Source of the DNA: Calothrix sp. 336/3
GTDB lineage: Bacteria; Cyanobacteriota; Cyanobacteriia; Cyanobacteriales; Nostocaceae
Assembly (NCBI RefSeq): GCF_000734895.2
Contig: NZ_CP011382.1
Span: 784,700 to 848,699, forward strand
Length of the DNA stretch: 64,000 nt
Direction of reading: 5' to 3'
The position numbers were made by a program, and so were the translations under genes. The notes below the pieces were generated by a model. The model did no database searches and was not told where the DNA came from. It saw only the letters and a list, made by a program, of their open reading frames with translations. Positions 35,906-45,158 of the stretch are shown here, in pieces. Every line of letters begins with the position of its first letter. The stretch's first letter is position 1.

Positions 35906-36826
35906 ATGACTAACTTACAAGAACGTGGACATTTACTCACAGAGCAAGTTAACCCTAATAGTGCCAATTTAGACCAACTTAGCTGTTTAGAATTAGTAGA
36001 AATATTTAATCAAGAAGACGCAAAAGCTGTAGCCGCTATCGCTGCGGCAAAGATGCAACTTGCAGAAGCCATTGAAATCACAGCCCATGGTCTGCGGCAT
36101 GGTGGTCGCCTTTTTTACATCGGTGCGGGGACTAGCGGCAGGTTGGGAGTTTTAGATGCAGCCGAATGCCCACCCACTTTTTGCACTCCCCCCGAAATGG
36201 TACAGGGGATTATTGCCGGGGGTGCAGGGGCTTTAGTCAGGAGTTCTGAGGATTTGGAAGACCGTAGCGAGGACGGAGAAACCGCGATCGCCGAGCGCAA
36301 AATCTCCCATCTGGATGTGGTAGTTGGTATCACTGCGGGAGGAACAACTCCGTATGTTCACGGAGCATTGAAAGCAGCAAAGCAACGGGGTGCAAGTACT
36401 ATTTTTATTGCCTGTGTTCCCCAGGAACAAGTTAGTTGTGATGTTGATGTTGATATCCGCTTAATAACAGGTCCCGAAGTTTTGGCAGGTTCTACCCGTC
36501 TCAAAGCAGGTACGGTGACAAAATTAGCCTTAAATATCCTCTCTACGGGGGTGATGGTACAACTAGGGAAAGTGTACGGCAATCGCATGGTGGATGTGGC
36601 TGTAACTAATCAAAAATTGCGCGATCGCGCTTTGCGTATTCTCCAAGATTTAACAGATTTAAACCGTGATGGTGCTAATCGTCTTCTGGAACGTAGCGGC
36701 AAATGGGTAAAATTAGCCTTACTTATGCATTGGACAGGTTTAGATAAAGCAGCAGCTAGCCAGCTTCTAACAGAATATCAAGGGAACCTGCGTCAAGCTG
36801 CCTCTGGTTATGAGAAATCAACGTGA
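35906..36826 (+). CDS. murQ: N-acetylmuramic acid 6-phosphate etherase
   Basis: A 306-residue SIS-domain enzyme that cleaves the lactyl ether of MurNAc 6-phosphate to GlcNAc 6-phosphate and lactate in cell-wall recycling. Signatures: FYIGAGTSGRLGVLDAAECP, EDGETAIAERKI (with the catalytic Glu region) and GITAGGTTPYVHGALKAAK; GPEVLAGSTRLKAGTVTKLA and ILSTGVMVQLGKVYGNRMVD follow. Length is the family norm. It acts in the cytoplasm. No cell-wall genes adjoin it. Confidence 0.96.
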   Translation: MTNLQERGHLLTEQVNPNSANLDQLSCLELVEIFNQEDAKAVAAIAAAKMQLAEAIEITAHGLRHGGRLFYIGAGTSGRLGVLDAAECPPTFCTPPEMVQGIIAGGAGALVRSSEDLEDRSEDGETAIAERKISHLDVVVGITAGGTTPYVHGALKAAKQRGASTIFIACVPQEQVSCDVDVDIRLITGPEVLAGSTRLKAGTVTKLALNILSTGVMVQLGKVYGNRMVDVAVTNQKLRDRALRILQDLTDLNRDGANRLLERSGKWVKLALLMHWTGLDKAAASQLLTEYQGNLRQAASGYEKST

Positions 36827-36881
36827 TACTTATGAATCTGTTTATTGTGCTGATGATAACTGTAAAAACAACTAACCCATT

Positions 36882-37853
36882 TTAAAGTTTTCTACTGCGA
36901 TCGCCAGATTCAAGCAAAATCACTGTACCTGGTTTAACACCTACTATATTAAGGCGTATGCGATACAACACATTACTAGCTGTGATATAAAGTGTTTTGT
37001 AGTCTTTGTCTCCCCAAGCCAAATTTGTGACTATATCTGGCACAATAATCTTGCCCAATAGTTGAGCGTTGGGTGAAAAAACCCATATTCCCCCTGAACC
37101 GCTACAGTAGATATTACCTTGGACATCCACTTTCATACCATCGGGTACACCTTTGTCAGCAGATCCTGGCAACTGTGCAAAAACTTGTCCCTTATCTAGC
37201 GTTCCATCTTGCTTGACCTGGAAAACCATGATATGTTGCTTTTGGGAATCGCTCACATACAGTTTTTTCTCATCTGGCGAGAAAGCGAGTCCATTAGGAC
37301 GCACCATTTCCTGAGTCAGCAACTTTAAAGTTCCATTCAATAAAAGTCTATAGACTCCATAAAAACCCAGTTCTTCCTTATCTTTACCGATACCATAAGG
37401 AGGGTCAGTGAAATAAATACTACCATCTGACTTGGTGACGACATCGTTAGGGCTGTTAAGTCGCTTGTTTCCATAGCGTTCAGCCAAAACAGTTAATTTA
37501 CCATCATTCTCAGTACGGACAAGACGACGATCATGTTCAGCAGTAATTAAGCGTCCTTTTAAATCCAATGTATTGCCGTTAGAATGTCCGGCAGGATGAC
37601 GAAATATGGAAATCTGACCGTCAGGAGTCCATTTATAGATAGTATTTGCACCGATATCACTGAATAATAGGAAACCACGTTTATTCCAAACAGGTCCTTC
37701 TATAAATTTAAAGCCACCAGACAGTTTTTCTAATTTGGTATTATTGCTCAAAATGGTGTCTAATCCAACTCGGCTGTTAGCTTTGGTGTACTGGGCAATT
37801 AATATAGTCAGTAAGAAACTGCACGTAGCTATTGGCAAGATAAATTTGTTCAT
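36882..37853 (-). CDS. SMP-30/gluconolactonase/LRE-type secreted beta-propeller
   Basis: A 323-residue protein with an N-terminal signal peptide (FILPIATCSFLLTILIAQYT then KANS). The propeller motifs are GGFKFIEGPVWNKRGFLLFS (metal Glu), GRLITAEHDRRLVR, RLNSPNDVVTKSDGSIYFTD and VRPNGLAFSPDEKKLYVSDS, with the ligand Asn and Asp in place. It should hydrolyse a lactone such as gluconolactone in the periplasm. It follows the aldo/keto reductase by 36 bp on the same strand, so the two probably form an operon for oxidising or detoxifying a sugar or aldehyde. Confidence 0.88.
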   Translation of the reverse strand: MNKFILPIATCSFLLTILIAQYTKANSRVGLDTILSNNTKLEKLSGGFKFIEGPVWNKRGFLLFSDIGANTIYKWTPDGQISIFRHPAGHSNGNTLDLKGRLITAEHDRRLVRTENDGKLTVLAERYGNKRLNSPNDVVTKSDGSIYFTDPPYGIGKDKEELGFYGVYRLLLNGTLKLLTQEMVRPNGLAFSPDEKKLYVSDSQKQHIMVFQVKQDGTLDKGQVFAQLPGSADKGVPDGMKVDVQGNIYCSGSGGIWVFSPNAQLLGKIIVPDIVTNLAWGDKDYKTLYITASNVLYRIRLNIVGVKPGTVILLESGDRSRKL

Positions 37854-37889
37854 GATTATCTATGCTGAAAACTGTTAGTATTAACCGTA

Positions 37890-38858
37890 TTAACCCCAAG
37901 CACGATAGAAAGTGCTGCTTTCCCAAATTGTGGCTGTGCGTTTTTCAATTGCTGCTAGTTGTGTATTACTGAGTTGCTTGAAGGCACAGGCTACTTTGAC
38001 ATTTTCTTCTAATTGCTTCACGTCATCTGCGGAAATTATGCAGCAATCCACACCAGATTGAGATAGGGTATAACCCATTGCTTCCTGCATTCCTGTCAAA
38101 CCACCAGGTTGAAACAATTTTCCATAAGCCGGTACTTTCATCGCTATCACGCCTACATTTTGTTGTCGAGCTAATGATAAAACCAAAGGAAAGTAGGGTC
38201 GCGGATGGTGTTTATCAGCCGCATTTACCGGAATCAACACTGTGTGGAAGGGATAGCGACGCATAGCTTCAACAATTACATCTGGTTCACGGTGTCCAGT
38301 AATACCAACAAACCGGACAATTTTCTGTTCTTTGGCTTCTTCTAGAGCTTTAATTCCGCCGTTGGAGCTAAAGATTTTGTCAATATGTTCAGGTAAAGCA
38401 ACGCTATGTAACTGCCACAAGTCCAAATAATCTGTATTCAGACGTTTGAGTGAGCGTTCTAATTCTCGCCACACAGCATCCCTGTCTTTTTCATAAGTCT
38501 TGCTGGCTAAAAATATCTGGGAACGGTAGGATGGCAGCACTTTTCCCAAATAGATTTCACTAGATCCGTAGCTGGCAGCAGTATCAAAATAACGAATGCC
38601 TAATGCGATCGCTCTTTCAATAATTGCTAAGGCATCCTCTTCTCTATCCTCTTTATCCAGTGGTGTTTTTGTACCTGCACCTCCCAAACCCAACAGTGGC
38701 ACTTTTACTCCCGTGCGTCCTAGCACTCGTTCTGGCATGGGTACTGGTGTTTTTGCACCGTTGGCACTATCTATTTGCAAGGTATTTGCTCCCATAATAG
38801 TACCAGCAGCAGCCACACTGGTAATCAAGAAATTACGTCGTGTCGTGTTTTTGGTCAT
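37890..38858 (-). CDS. Tat-exported aldo/keto reductase
   Basis: A 322-residue aldo/keto reductase with a twin-arginine signal (NTTRRNFLITSVAAAGTI) at the N-terminus. The catalytic Asp is in RYFDTAASYGSSEIYLGKVL with Tyr following; the Lys is in FLASKTYEKD; the His is in DLWQLHSV. The C-terminal NADPH-binding part is shorter than in cytosolic members. ATG 38858 is chosen because the Tat motif then lies six residues in. Export of a folded, cofactor-bound reductase fits Tat. The neighbour gluconolactonase-like gene suggests a common substrate class. Confidence 0.88.
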   Translation of the reverse strand: MTKNTTRRNFLITSVAAAGTIMGANTLQIDSANGAKTPVPMPERVLGRTGVKVPLLGLGGAGTKTPLDKEDREEDALAIIERAIALGIRYFDTAASYGSSEIYLGKVLPSYRSQIFLASKTYEKDRDAVWRELERSLKRLNTDYLDLWQLHSVALPEHIDKIFSSNGGIKALEEAKEQKIVRFVGITGHREPDVIVEAMRRYPFHTVLIPVNAADKHHPRPYFPLVLSLARQQNVGVIAMKVPAYGKLFQPGGLTGMQEAMGYTLSQSGVDCCIISADDVKQLEENVKVACAFKQLSNTQLAAIEKRTATIWESSTFYRAWG

Positions 38859-38946
38859 AAATTCTTTCTCTTCTGAAAAACTTTGCACTTTTGTGGTCAG
38901 CCAGAGATGAAAAAATGTTTTTAATTCTCCTCCTGACTCCTGACTC

Positions 38947-39648
38947 CTAGCTCTCCCAACTGCCCTCAGCGATCGCCCCTAGCTTTGCCCAATCCAACAC
39001 AAAAATCTTGCCTCCCCGACTGTACTCAACGATTCCTTGGATTTGCTTAAACAATCGAGCGCATTCTTCATAGGTAATCCCAATTGTACCTGCAATCTGG
39101 GCATAGGGTAGATGAGCGCACAACAGTAACCCCTGCGGTGTCTCACGAGTCCCTTCGGCGATCGCTGCTGATTGAATACAGTGCGCCAATCGCACGATCG
39201 CCCGTTCCGAAGCTAATCCATGCACCACTTGATGCAGATGTTGGAGGCGTTCGGTCAACACAGCAATGATTTGCAAGGCTAATTCTGGCGTGTTTTGAAT
39301 CATGTCTAACAAAGCAGGGCGCTCAATGGTAAGAATCTGAGAGTCTTGCATCGCCACAACCGTTGCTGGAGCAGTGCTATTACCAAAGAGAGCGGGAGCC
39401 GCAAACAGTTCACCAGCAGGTAAGGTTCGGAGAATGGTTTCCTTCCCAGTTGATGCCATTTTCTTGACTTCAATTCTGCCACTGAGAACCGCAAAGAGTT
39501 GAGGGGGTAGGCGATCGCCCTCATGTAAAATAATTGCTTCACGGGCATAGTTTTTGACCAAGGCATGGGGTTGTAACTGCTGCAACTGACCATGATCCAG
39601 CCTAGATAAAATTAAGATTTTTTGGAGTTGCTCAACCGTTGCTGGCAT
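38947..39648 (-). CDS. Crp/Fnr family transcriptional regulator
   Basis: A 233-residue regulator with an N-terminal cyclic-nucleotide-binding fold (ILHEGDRLPPQLFAVLSGRI, LRTLPAGELFAAPALFG) and a C-terminal HTH of the Crp type (LPYAQIAGTIGITYEECARL). No Fnr-type cysteine cluster is visible, and the usual R-x-S/T pair of the cAMP pocket is absent, so the ligand is unknown. ATG 39648 chosen; a TTG seven codons upstream is in frame. It is divergent from two small cupin genes 170 bp away, which are likely targets. Confidence 0.9.
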   Translation of the reverse strand: MPATVEQLQKILILSRLDHGQLQQLQPHALVKNYAREAIILHEGDRLPPQLFAVLSGRIEVKKMASTGKETILRTLPAGELFAAPALFGNSTAPATVVAMQDSQILTIERPALLDMIQNTPELALQIIAVLTERLQHLHQVVHGLASERAIVRLAHCIQSAAIAEGTRETPQGLLLCAHLPYAQIAGTIGITYEECARLFKQIQGIVEYSRGGKIFVLDWAKLGAIAEGSWES

Positions 39649-39818
39649 CCTTAAAACTACCCTGAACAAATGAGTGGGAATGATTTCTCCAATTTTACGA
39701 TTTCTCTGCCAATTATGAGCTAGATCAAAGACATTGTTGGTCGCATCTGTCAGAGTAAAGGTAATTCAAATTTATGGAGTCAACTCTATGACTCTTACAT
39801 CTAACCAGGAGAATGATC

Positions 39819-40127
39819 ATGACTTCTACACAAGCCTTCACAACCCAACTGCATGAGCAAGCTAACTATAATAAATCTGGCGTTCAGCGCCAAGTTTTAG
39901 TCAAAAATGATCAAGCACAATTCTCACTCGTTTGTCTAACAGCAGGGACAAGCATCCCAGAACACTCCACCCCCCGCAATGTTTCAGTAACCATCATTGA
40001 AGGTAGTGGCTCTCTTACTTTGGCAGGACAGGAAATCGCCTTGCAACCTGGAGTATTTGTCTATATCCCAGCAAAAGCTCCTCACTCCCTGCGAGCATTG
40101 GAAAATCTTGCCTTTCTCCATACCTAG
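39819..40127 (+). CDS. Small cupin protein
   Basis: A 102-residue single-domain cupin: TAGTSIPEHSTPRNVSVTII followed by EGSGSLTLAGQEIALQPGVF and IPAKAPHSLRALENLAFLHT. The usual cupin metal histidines are partly present (EH and PHS). AGGAG precedes ATG 39819 at seven bases. It is divergent from a Crp-type regulator gene. Cupins of this size often protect or sense quinols or reactive species, but no substrate can be assigned. Confidence 0.8.
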   Translation: MTSTQAFTTQLHEQANYNKSGVQRQVLVKNDQAQFSLVCLTAGTSIPEHSTPRNVSVTIIEGSGSLTLAGQEIALQPGVFVYIPAKAPHSLRALENLAFLHT

Positions 40128-40274
40128 AGTCCTAGAAGCTTTTTGGCATATTGACATTTTAAGTCAATTTTTTCGACGTTTTTAGTCACTGTTTTGGGAT
40201 TAGGGTGGCGAGTATTCTAAAACTATTAAAAGTTCCACTCCTGATAAACACAGATTCTCAAGAGGAACAAGAAG

Positions 40275-40721
40275 ATGACAGTATTACGCAGTCAAGCAGG
40301 TGAAAACTTACAAGTATTAACTGATCGCATCTGTATCAAATTCAAATCTGCTGATTCACCCAACCAGATGGCGGTAATGACGGTGGATGTTCCCGCAGAT
40401 GGTTGCGTTCCTCCCCATATCCATGACAAAGAGGAAGAAAGCTATTTTATGTTGCAAGGTTCAATAGTCATGCAGTTAGGCAACCAAGAATTCACAATTG
40501 AACCCGGTGATTTTGTTCATGTCCCCCCAGGAACAATACACGGCTACAAGAACCCTTCCCCTCAATGCGCTCGTTTCCTCGCATGGACTATTGGTGGAGC
40601 AATTGACGATTTTTTTACAGAAATGGCTGAAAAAGTGCAAGAGATACCTGACGATTTACCTAAGATGTCTGCAATCCTGGAGAAGTATGGTGTTCAGATG
40701 GTTCAACCATCACTAGCATGA
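40275..40721 (+). CDS. Cupin domain protein
   Basis: A 148-residue cupin with the motif G(X)5HXH(X)3,4E(X)6G in CVPPHIHDKEEESYFMLQGS and the second motif PGDFVHVPPGTIHGYKNPSP. Metal ligands are all present (two His, Glu, His). AAGAGGAACAAGAAG upstream gives a fair ribosome-binding site. It is 147 bp after the first cupin gene, with an IS982 element inserted beyond it. The function is unknown; quercetinase-like or small-molecule-binding roles are possible. Confidence 0.87.
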   Translation: MTVLRSQAGENLQVLTDRICIKFKSADSPNQMAVMTVDVPADGCVPPHIHDKEEESYFMLQGSIVMQLGNQEFTIEPGDFVHVPPGTIHGYKNPSPQCARFLAWTIGGAIDDFFTEMAEKVQEIPDDLPKMSAILEKYGVQMVQPSLA

Positions 40722-40844
40722 GTAGAAGTTTGAGATTAAAGGGGAATGATTGCCTAAAAGTAATGCCTTAGTTGCAAATTAATATTCTTTGTCGTGTTTA
40801 AATTTTTTCTCATCGGTGGAAGTAAGGAATAGGTTTTGTATGGA

Positions 40845-41804
40845 ACCTGAGTTCGGGATAAGGAAAGGGACAGGTAGTAAGCTGAAAATAACGTAAAATC
40901 CAGCACCTGCCCTATGTTTAGTTTAGAAGAATTGTTCTGCCACGTAGATGATTTCTGTCAAAGATTTGAAGCCCAATGGCATAAAACCCTATTACAACAT
41001 GGAGGAATCAAACGAGTTCGTTCAAAAAGCATGTCTTTAAGCGAAATCATGACAATTCTGATTGCGTTTCACCAAAACCATTATCGAAATTTTAAGCATT
41101 TTTATATCGAATACGTACAAGAAAAATGGGGTAGTGCATTTCCAGGACTTCCCAGCTATCAGCGATTTGTGGAATGGACACCATCAGTTCTCATCCCTCT
41201 ATGCGCATACTTGAAGCATTGTTTTGGAAAATGCACGGGTATTGGTTTTGTTGATTCAACCAGTTTGAAGGTCTGCCATAATCGTCGAATCCCAAGAAAT
41301 AAGGTATTTAAGGGTTTTGCGGCTAGGGGTAAGACTTCTGTAGATTGGTTTTATGGTTTTAAGCTCCATATCGTAGTTAGCGATCGCGGTGAAATCTTAA
41401 ATGCTATCGTGACTCCTGGTAATATTGATGACCGCAAACCCATTCCTGATTTACTGAGTGGGCTTTTTGGGAAAATTTTTGCTGACCGAGGTTATGTATC
41501 CAAAGAATTGGCTGACAAGCTTTTCAAAGAATTCGGGATTGAATTTTTCGCCAAGCCACGTCGCAATATGAAAAATCATCTGATGCGCTTTCATGACAAA
41601 CTTTTGTCGCGTAAGCGCTCAATTATCGAGACAATCAACGACCAACTCAAAAACATTTCTCAAATCGAACATTCTAGGCATCGAAGTCCTGTTAATTTCT
41701 GCATTAATGTCCTGTGTGGATTAATCGCCTATTGCCATCAACCGAAGAAGCCTAGCCTTCAGATGGACTGAGTCTTATCCAATCTGCTTAACCCGAACTC
41801 AGGT
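40845..41804 (+). mobile_element. IS982 family insertion sequence, complete
   Basis: 960 bp with terminal inverted repeats beginning ACCTGAGTTCGGG at the left (40845) and its complement at the right end (41804); the next base differs (A/T) and TAAG matches again. A 6-bp target duplication TATGGA flanks it (40839-40844 and 41805-41810). It carries one intact transposase gene in the same orientation as the downstream amidase. The element is probably recent and active. Confidence 0.95.
40914..41771 (+). CDS. IS982 family transposase
   Basis: A 285-residue DDE transposase. The N-terminal [20 protein letters not shown] is the IS982 helix pattern. Catalytic residues are in [16 protein letters not shown] (Asp), [16 protein letters not shown] (Asp) and [20 protein letters not shown] (Glu). 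The gene lies 69 bp inside the left end and ends 33 bp before the right end, as usual for the family. No frameshift or stop. Confidence 0.95.
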   Translation: MFSLEELFCHVDDFCQRFEAQWHKTLLQHGGIKRVRSKSMSLSEIMTILIAFHQNHYRNFKHFYIEYVQEKWGSAFPGLPSYQRFVEWTPSVLIPLCAYLKHCFGKCTGIGFVDSTSLKVCHNRRIPRNKVFKGFAARGKTSVDWFYGFKLHIVVSDRGEILNAIVTPGNIDDRKPIPDLLSGLFGKIFADRGYVSKELADKLFKEFGIEFFAKPRRNMKNHLMRFHDKLLSRKRSIIETINDQLKNISQIEHSRHRSPVNFCINVLCGLIAYCHQPKKPSLQMD

Positions 41805-41816
41805 TATGGAGGAAAG

Positions 41817-43298
41817 ATGATGAACGAGATTGTATTTAAGTCTGCGGTGGAATTAGCTCAGATGATTAGCGATCGCCAAGTTTCAGCAATGGAAGTGCTA
41901 GAAGCTCATTTAGCACAAATTGCTCGCTACAACTCCAAACTTAATGCCATTTGTACCCTAGATGAAGCCAACGCCCGCATCAAAGCCAAACAAGCAGATG
42001 AGGCTCTTGCTAAGGGTGAGAATTGGGGCGCATTACATGGTGTACCAGTGACGATTAAAGACATTTTTGAAACGGCTGGACTCCGTACCACCGCAGGATA
42101 TATTCCCCTCAAGGATTATATTCCTCAAGAAGATGCTACCGTCGTTGGCAGACTCAAAGCAGCAGGAGCGATAATTCTCGGCAAGACAAACATGGCAGAA
42201 CTTGCCGCAGACTATCAAAGCATCAATTCTCTGTTTCCCTCCGTTAATAATCCTTGGCATCTTGACTATACCCCCGGTGGCAGTTCTGGAGGTAGTGCAG
42301 CAGCGATCGCCGCCGGACTTTCACCCCTCGATTTAGGCAATGATTTTGGTGGATCAATTCGTCAACCAGCCCATTTCTGTGGCGTGTATGGCTTGAAACC
42401 GACGGATCGCCGCCTTTCTACCGCAGGTATCATTCCCGAAGTTCCTGGAATGCCTCTGTCTATTCGCCAAATGATGACCGTTGGCTGTTTTGCGCGATCG
42501 CTGGCAGACATCCGGCTGGGCTTTTCCCTGATGGTGGGTGCAGATATTCGTCGTCCCGATGTTCCACCCGTTCCCCTTGATACACCTTCAGGCAAATCAA
42601 TCAAGGATCTAAAAATTGCCTGGAGCGATGAATGGGCGGATATACCAGTTGCCACAGATATCCGTAATGCTATGCACAATATGGCTCAAAAGCTGGCTGA
42701 GTCTGGTGTTCAACTAGAACCCTGGCAGCCTCAAAACTTTGATATTGCCAAAATCATGAACCTTTATATGCGGGTGGCAGCCTATAATACCACCTATGCC
42801 CAACCGCAGGACCGCTACACCCTCAAGCTAAATTTAGCGTTAATCGCTCGGAGTGCTACCCAAGGTGACAAAAAACTTAGACAATTGGGAGATTTTAGCC
42901 GCTTTCTCCCAGAAATACTCAATCCCAGTTTAAAGAGATATTTTGAAGCATTGACAGAGCGCGATCGCTTTATTGGTCAACTTGACCTAGAATTAGAACC
43001 TTGGGATGTCTGGTTAGTACCAGTGGCAGCAACTAGCGCATTTACCCATCGTCCGGCTTGGAGTGCGGTGGAAATTGATGGCAGATCCTATCCCTATGGT
43101 GTTGCTAATGGCGGTTACAGCATGCCGTTTAATTTAAGTGGACATCCAGCGATCGTCATTCCCATTGGGCAAACTCAAGAAGGATTACCGATAGGAATGC
43201 AGATTGTGGGAAAAAGATGGCGAGAGATGGAATTAATCGCGATCGCGCAACAATTAGATCAGATTATTGGCACATTTCAACACCCTCCTTTATTCTGA
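41817..43298 (+). CDS. Amidase (amidase-signature family)
   Basis: A 493-residue enzyme with the Ser-cisSer-Lys triad: Lys81 in HGVPVTIKDIFET, Ser156 in TPGGSSGGSAAAIAAG and nucleophile Ser180 in LGNDFGGSIRQPAHFCGVYG (normally GTDTGGSIR). It hydrolyses a small amide; length and the missing GatB/C partners argue against a GatA role. The start ATG is preceded by GGAGG, partly inside the target duplication of the IS982 element, so translation signals survive while the native promoter is now 970 bp away. The last 9 bp overlap the convergent NADAR gene. Confidence 0.9.
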   Translation: MMNEIVFKSAVELAQMISDRQVSAMEVLEAHLAQIARYNSKLNAICTLDEANARIKAKQADEALAKGENWGALHGVPVTIKDIFETAGLRTTAGYIPLKDYIPQEDATVVGRLKAAGAIILGKTNMAELAADYQSINSLFPSVNNPWHLDYTPGGSSGGSAAAIAAGLSPLDLGNDFGGSIRQPAHFCGVYGLKPTDRRLSTAGIIPEVPGMPLSIRQMMTVGCFARSLADIRLGFSLMVGADIRRPDVPPVPLDTPSGKSIKDLKIAWSDEWADIPVATDIRNAMHNMAQKLAESGVQLEPWQPQNFDIAKIMNLYMRVAAYNTTYAQPQDRYTLKLNLALIARSATQGDKKLRQLGDFSRFLPEILNPSLKRYFEALTERDRFIGQLDLELEPWDVWLVPVAATSAFTHRPAWSAVEIDGRSYPYGVANGGYSMPFNLSGHPAIVIPIGQTQEGLPIGMQIVGKRWREMELIAIAQQLDQIIGTFQHPPLF

Positions 43299-43733
43299 TT
43301 TTTGGCGTAATTCTTGACGCACTTGTTGAAGAATTTTCCCTAACTTATTCAAACCTGTACCATCTTTTCCACACCCCCAATAATAATCTCCGGGAGCATT
43401 TTCTATAATTTCCTCATCCCCAGTAGACAATAGTAATTCCCTAATCGCACCATGGGTGGAAAATTTTTTCCTCACAGCAAGTAACATAATTCCATCTTTA
43501 ACTATTTCCCAATCAGAACGTAGGGGTACTTTGCGACTACGTCCTAATTCTGCTGCTTGTTTTGGCGTATGAGCATTACGGATTTTTTCCTGATAATCTA
43601 AATCTAAAAATTTTTGTCCCTGGAAATAATGCTCGACAGTCATCCACCAAAGTCCATCTAATTCTACTCCATGACGGGAAAAGTTAGAAAAAGCGCCGTA
43701 TTCTTCTATCGTTGTATAAAAATAGATTGGCAT
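43290..43733 (-). CDS. NADAR family protein (ADP-ribose/riboflavin-intermediate glycosidase)
   Basis: A 147-residue protein of the NADAR/YbiA family. The signature is present: YGAFSNFSRHGVELDGLWWM then TVEHYFQGQKF, MLLAVRKKFSTHGAIRELLL and WGCGKDGTGLNKLGKILQQV. Family members hydrolyse N-glycosidic bonds in ADP-ribose-type or riboflavin-pathway intermediates, and some remove ADP-ribose from guanine in DNA. ATG 43733 is preferred; the longer frame only adds a hydrophobic stretch not found in the family. It overlaps the amidase gene tail to tail by 9 bp. Confidence 0.93.
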   Translation of the reverse strand: MPIYFYTTIEEYGAFSNFSRHGVELDGLWWMTVEHYFQGQKFLDLDYQEKIRNAHTPKQAAELGRSRKVPLRSDWEIVKDGIMLLAVRKKFSTHGAIRELLLSTGDEEIIENAPGDYYWGCGKDGTGLNKLGKILQQVRQELRQKSE

Positions 43734-43845
43734 ACACAGAGTTATTATGAAAGTTAAGCTAGGTAGATAATAAACAAAAAATTTTGACCACAAAGAATTA
43801 GTTGACTAGTTCTACAATCAAATTAGTCTACCGAGTATTTGACTA

Positions 43846-44685
43846 ATGACTCCAAACCAGGAAATTAATCTACCCTACTTTGACCATCTCCTGACGAGTT
43901 TCCAACAAGGAAACAATGATATGGTGACAATTTTTGGTCGTCATGTCCACTGGGGTTACTGGGAAAATCCCAATTCCGCAGATGGTTCACCCCAGGATTT
44001 TGCCCAAGCAGCAGAAAACCTCTCTCGACGAGTCTGTGATGCAGGGGAAATTAGCGATGGAATGCGTGTTTTAGATTGCGGTTGTGGTTTCGGGGGAACC
44101 ATTGCTAGTCTCAATGAGCGCTTTACAAATATGCAATTAGTCGGGTTAAATATTGATGCTCGACAGCTTACCAGAGCCAGAGAACTAGTTCATCCTCGTT
44201 CTAATAATTCTATCGAATTTGTTGAAGGAGATGCCTGTCAACTCCCCTTTGCAGATAATTCCGTAGATCGAGTTTTAGCAGTGGAATGTATATTTCATTT
44301 CCCCAGTCGTCAGCGTTTTTTCCAGGAAGCATGGCGAGTTTTAAAACCCGGTGGTAAGTTAGCAATCTGTGATTTTGTCCCCCTGCAAGCTCTGCAACCG
44401 TTTCTGCAATTAGGGGGTAAAATCTTGAAACCAAAAATTGGTAGTTATTATGGTGACGTGGATACTAGCTATACCCTCTCTGCTTACCGAGAACTGGCAA
44501 AAACCGTAGGCTTTACACCCCTAGTCACCGAAGATATTACCACAAACACCCTACCTACCTATCCTGTAGTACGTCAGATGCAATTAGATGATGGCAATAT
44601 CGAGTCGGAAAAAGCGACTGCGGTGGCAGAATGGTTAGGTCGCTGGGGTATTATTCGCTACTTGATTTTATCCTACAGTAAATAA
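43846..44685 (+). CDS. Class I SAM-dependent methyltransferase
   Basis: A 279-residue enzyme with the AdoMet motifs MRVLDCGCGFGGTIASLNER (motif I), LVGLNIDARQLTRAR (acidic loop), FVEGDACQLPFADNSVDRVL and WRVLKPGGKLAICDF. It resembles small-molecule methyltransferases of the tocopherol/sterol/quinone type (VHWGYWENP at the N-terminus). The C-terminal lid has TYPVVRQMQLDDGN. The substrate is unknown. It is divergent from NADAR and convergent with queF. Confidence 0.85.
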   Translation: MTPNQEINLPYFDHLLTSFQQGNNDMVTIFGRHVHWGYWENPNSADGSPQDFAQAAENLSRRVCDAGEISDGMRVLDCGCGFGGTIASLNERFTNMQLVGLNIDARQLTRARELVHPRSNNSIEFVEGDACQLPFADNSVDRVLAVECIFHFPSRQRFFQEAWRVLKPGGKLAICDFVPLQALQPFLQLGGKILKPKIGSYYGDVDTSYTLSAYRELAKTVGFTPLVTEDITTNTLPTYPVVRQMQLDDGNIESEKATAVAEWLGRWGIIRYLILSYSK

Positions 44686-44710
44686 TATCAGCTAGGGTCA
44701 GGGGGCTAAA

Positions 44711-45100
44711 TTACTCCCCACCCTTGATGTGACGCACTTCCACAACGGTATGCACATTTCCCCGTGGTGTAAAGTCTGTCTTGACGATCGCCTCTAGGGG
44801 GTCACAAGCAGCCACAAAATCATCGAGAATTTGATTAGCTGATTCTTCGTGGGAAATATAGCGATCGCGGTAACTATTAATATAAAGTTTTAAAGCTTTT
44901 AACTCCACTACTTTTTCATCAGGAACGTAGGTGATGTAAATAGTGGCAAAATCGGGATAACCGGAAAAGGGACACTTACAAGTAAATTCCGGCAAGGTAA
45001 TCTCAATATTGTAACGTCGTCCAATACGTGGATTTGGAAAAGTGATTAACTTTCCTTCCTGAATTTCCCGCTCACCATACTTGATTTCTTGATTTGTCAT
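44711..45100 (-). CDS. queF: NADPH-dependent 7-cyano-7-deazaguanine reductase
   Basis: A 129-residue unimodular QueF that reduces preQ0 to preQ1 in queuosine synthesis. Catalytic Cys43 lies in PEFTCKCPFSGYPDFATIYI with Asp50, and the NADPH/fold motif is VVELKALKLYINSYRDRYIS (usually VESKSLKLYLFSFR). ATG 45100 gives the family length; a longer frame overlaps the neighbouring gene and is not used. Active in the cytoplasm. The gene is downstream of a small Cys-rich protein gene on the same strand. Confidence 0.96.
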   Translation of the reverse strand: MTNQEIKYGEREIQEGKLITFPNPRIGRRYNIEITLPEFTCKCPFSGYPDFATIYITYVPDEKVVELKALKLYINSYRDRYISHEESANQILDDFVAACDPLEAIVKTDFTPRGNVHTVVEVRHIKGGE

Positions 45101-45158
45101 ACCGATTAGAAATTTGAGATTTGAGAGTGGGGATGGGGAATTTGCAATCAACTTACCC

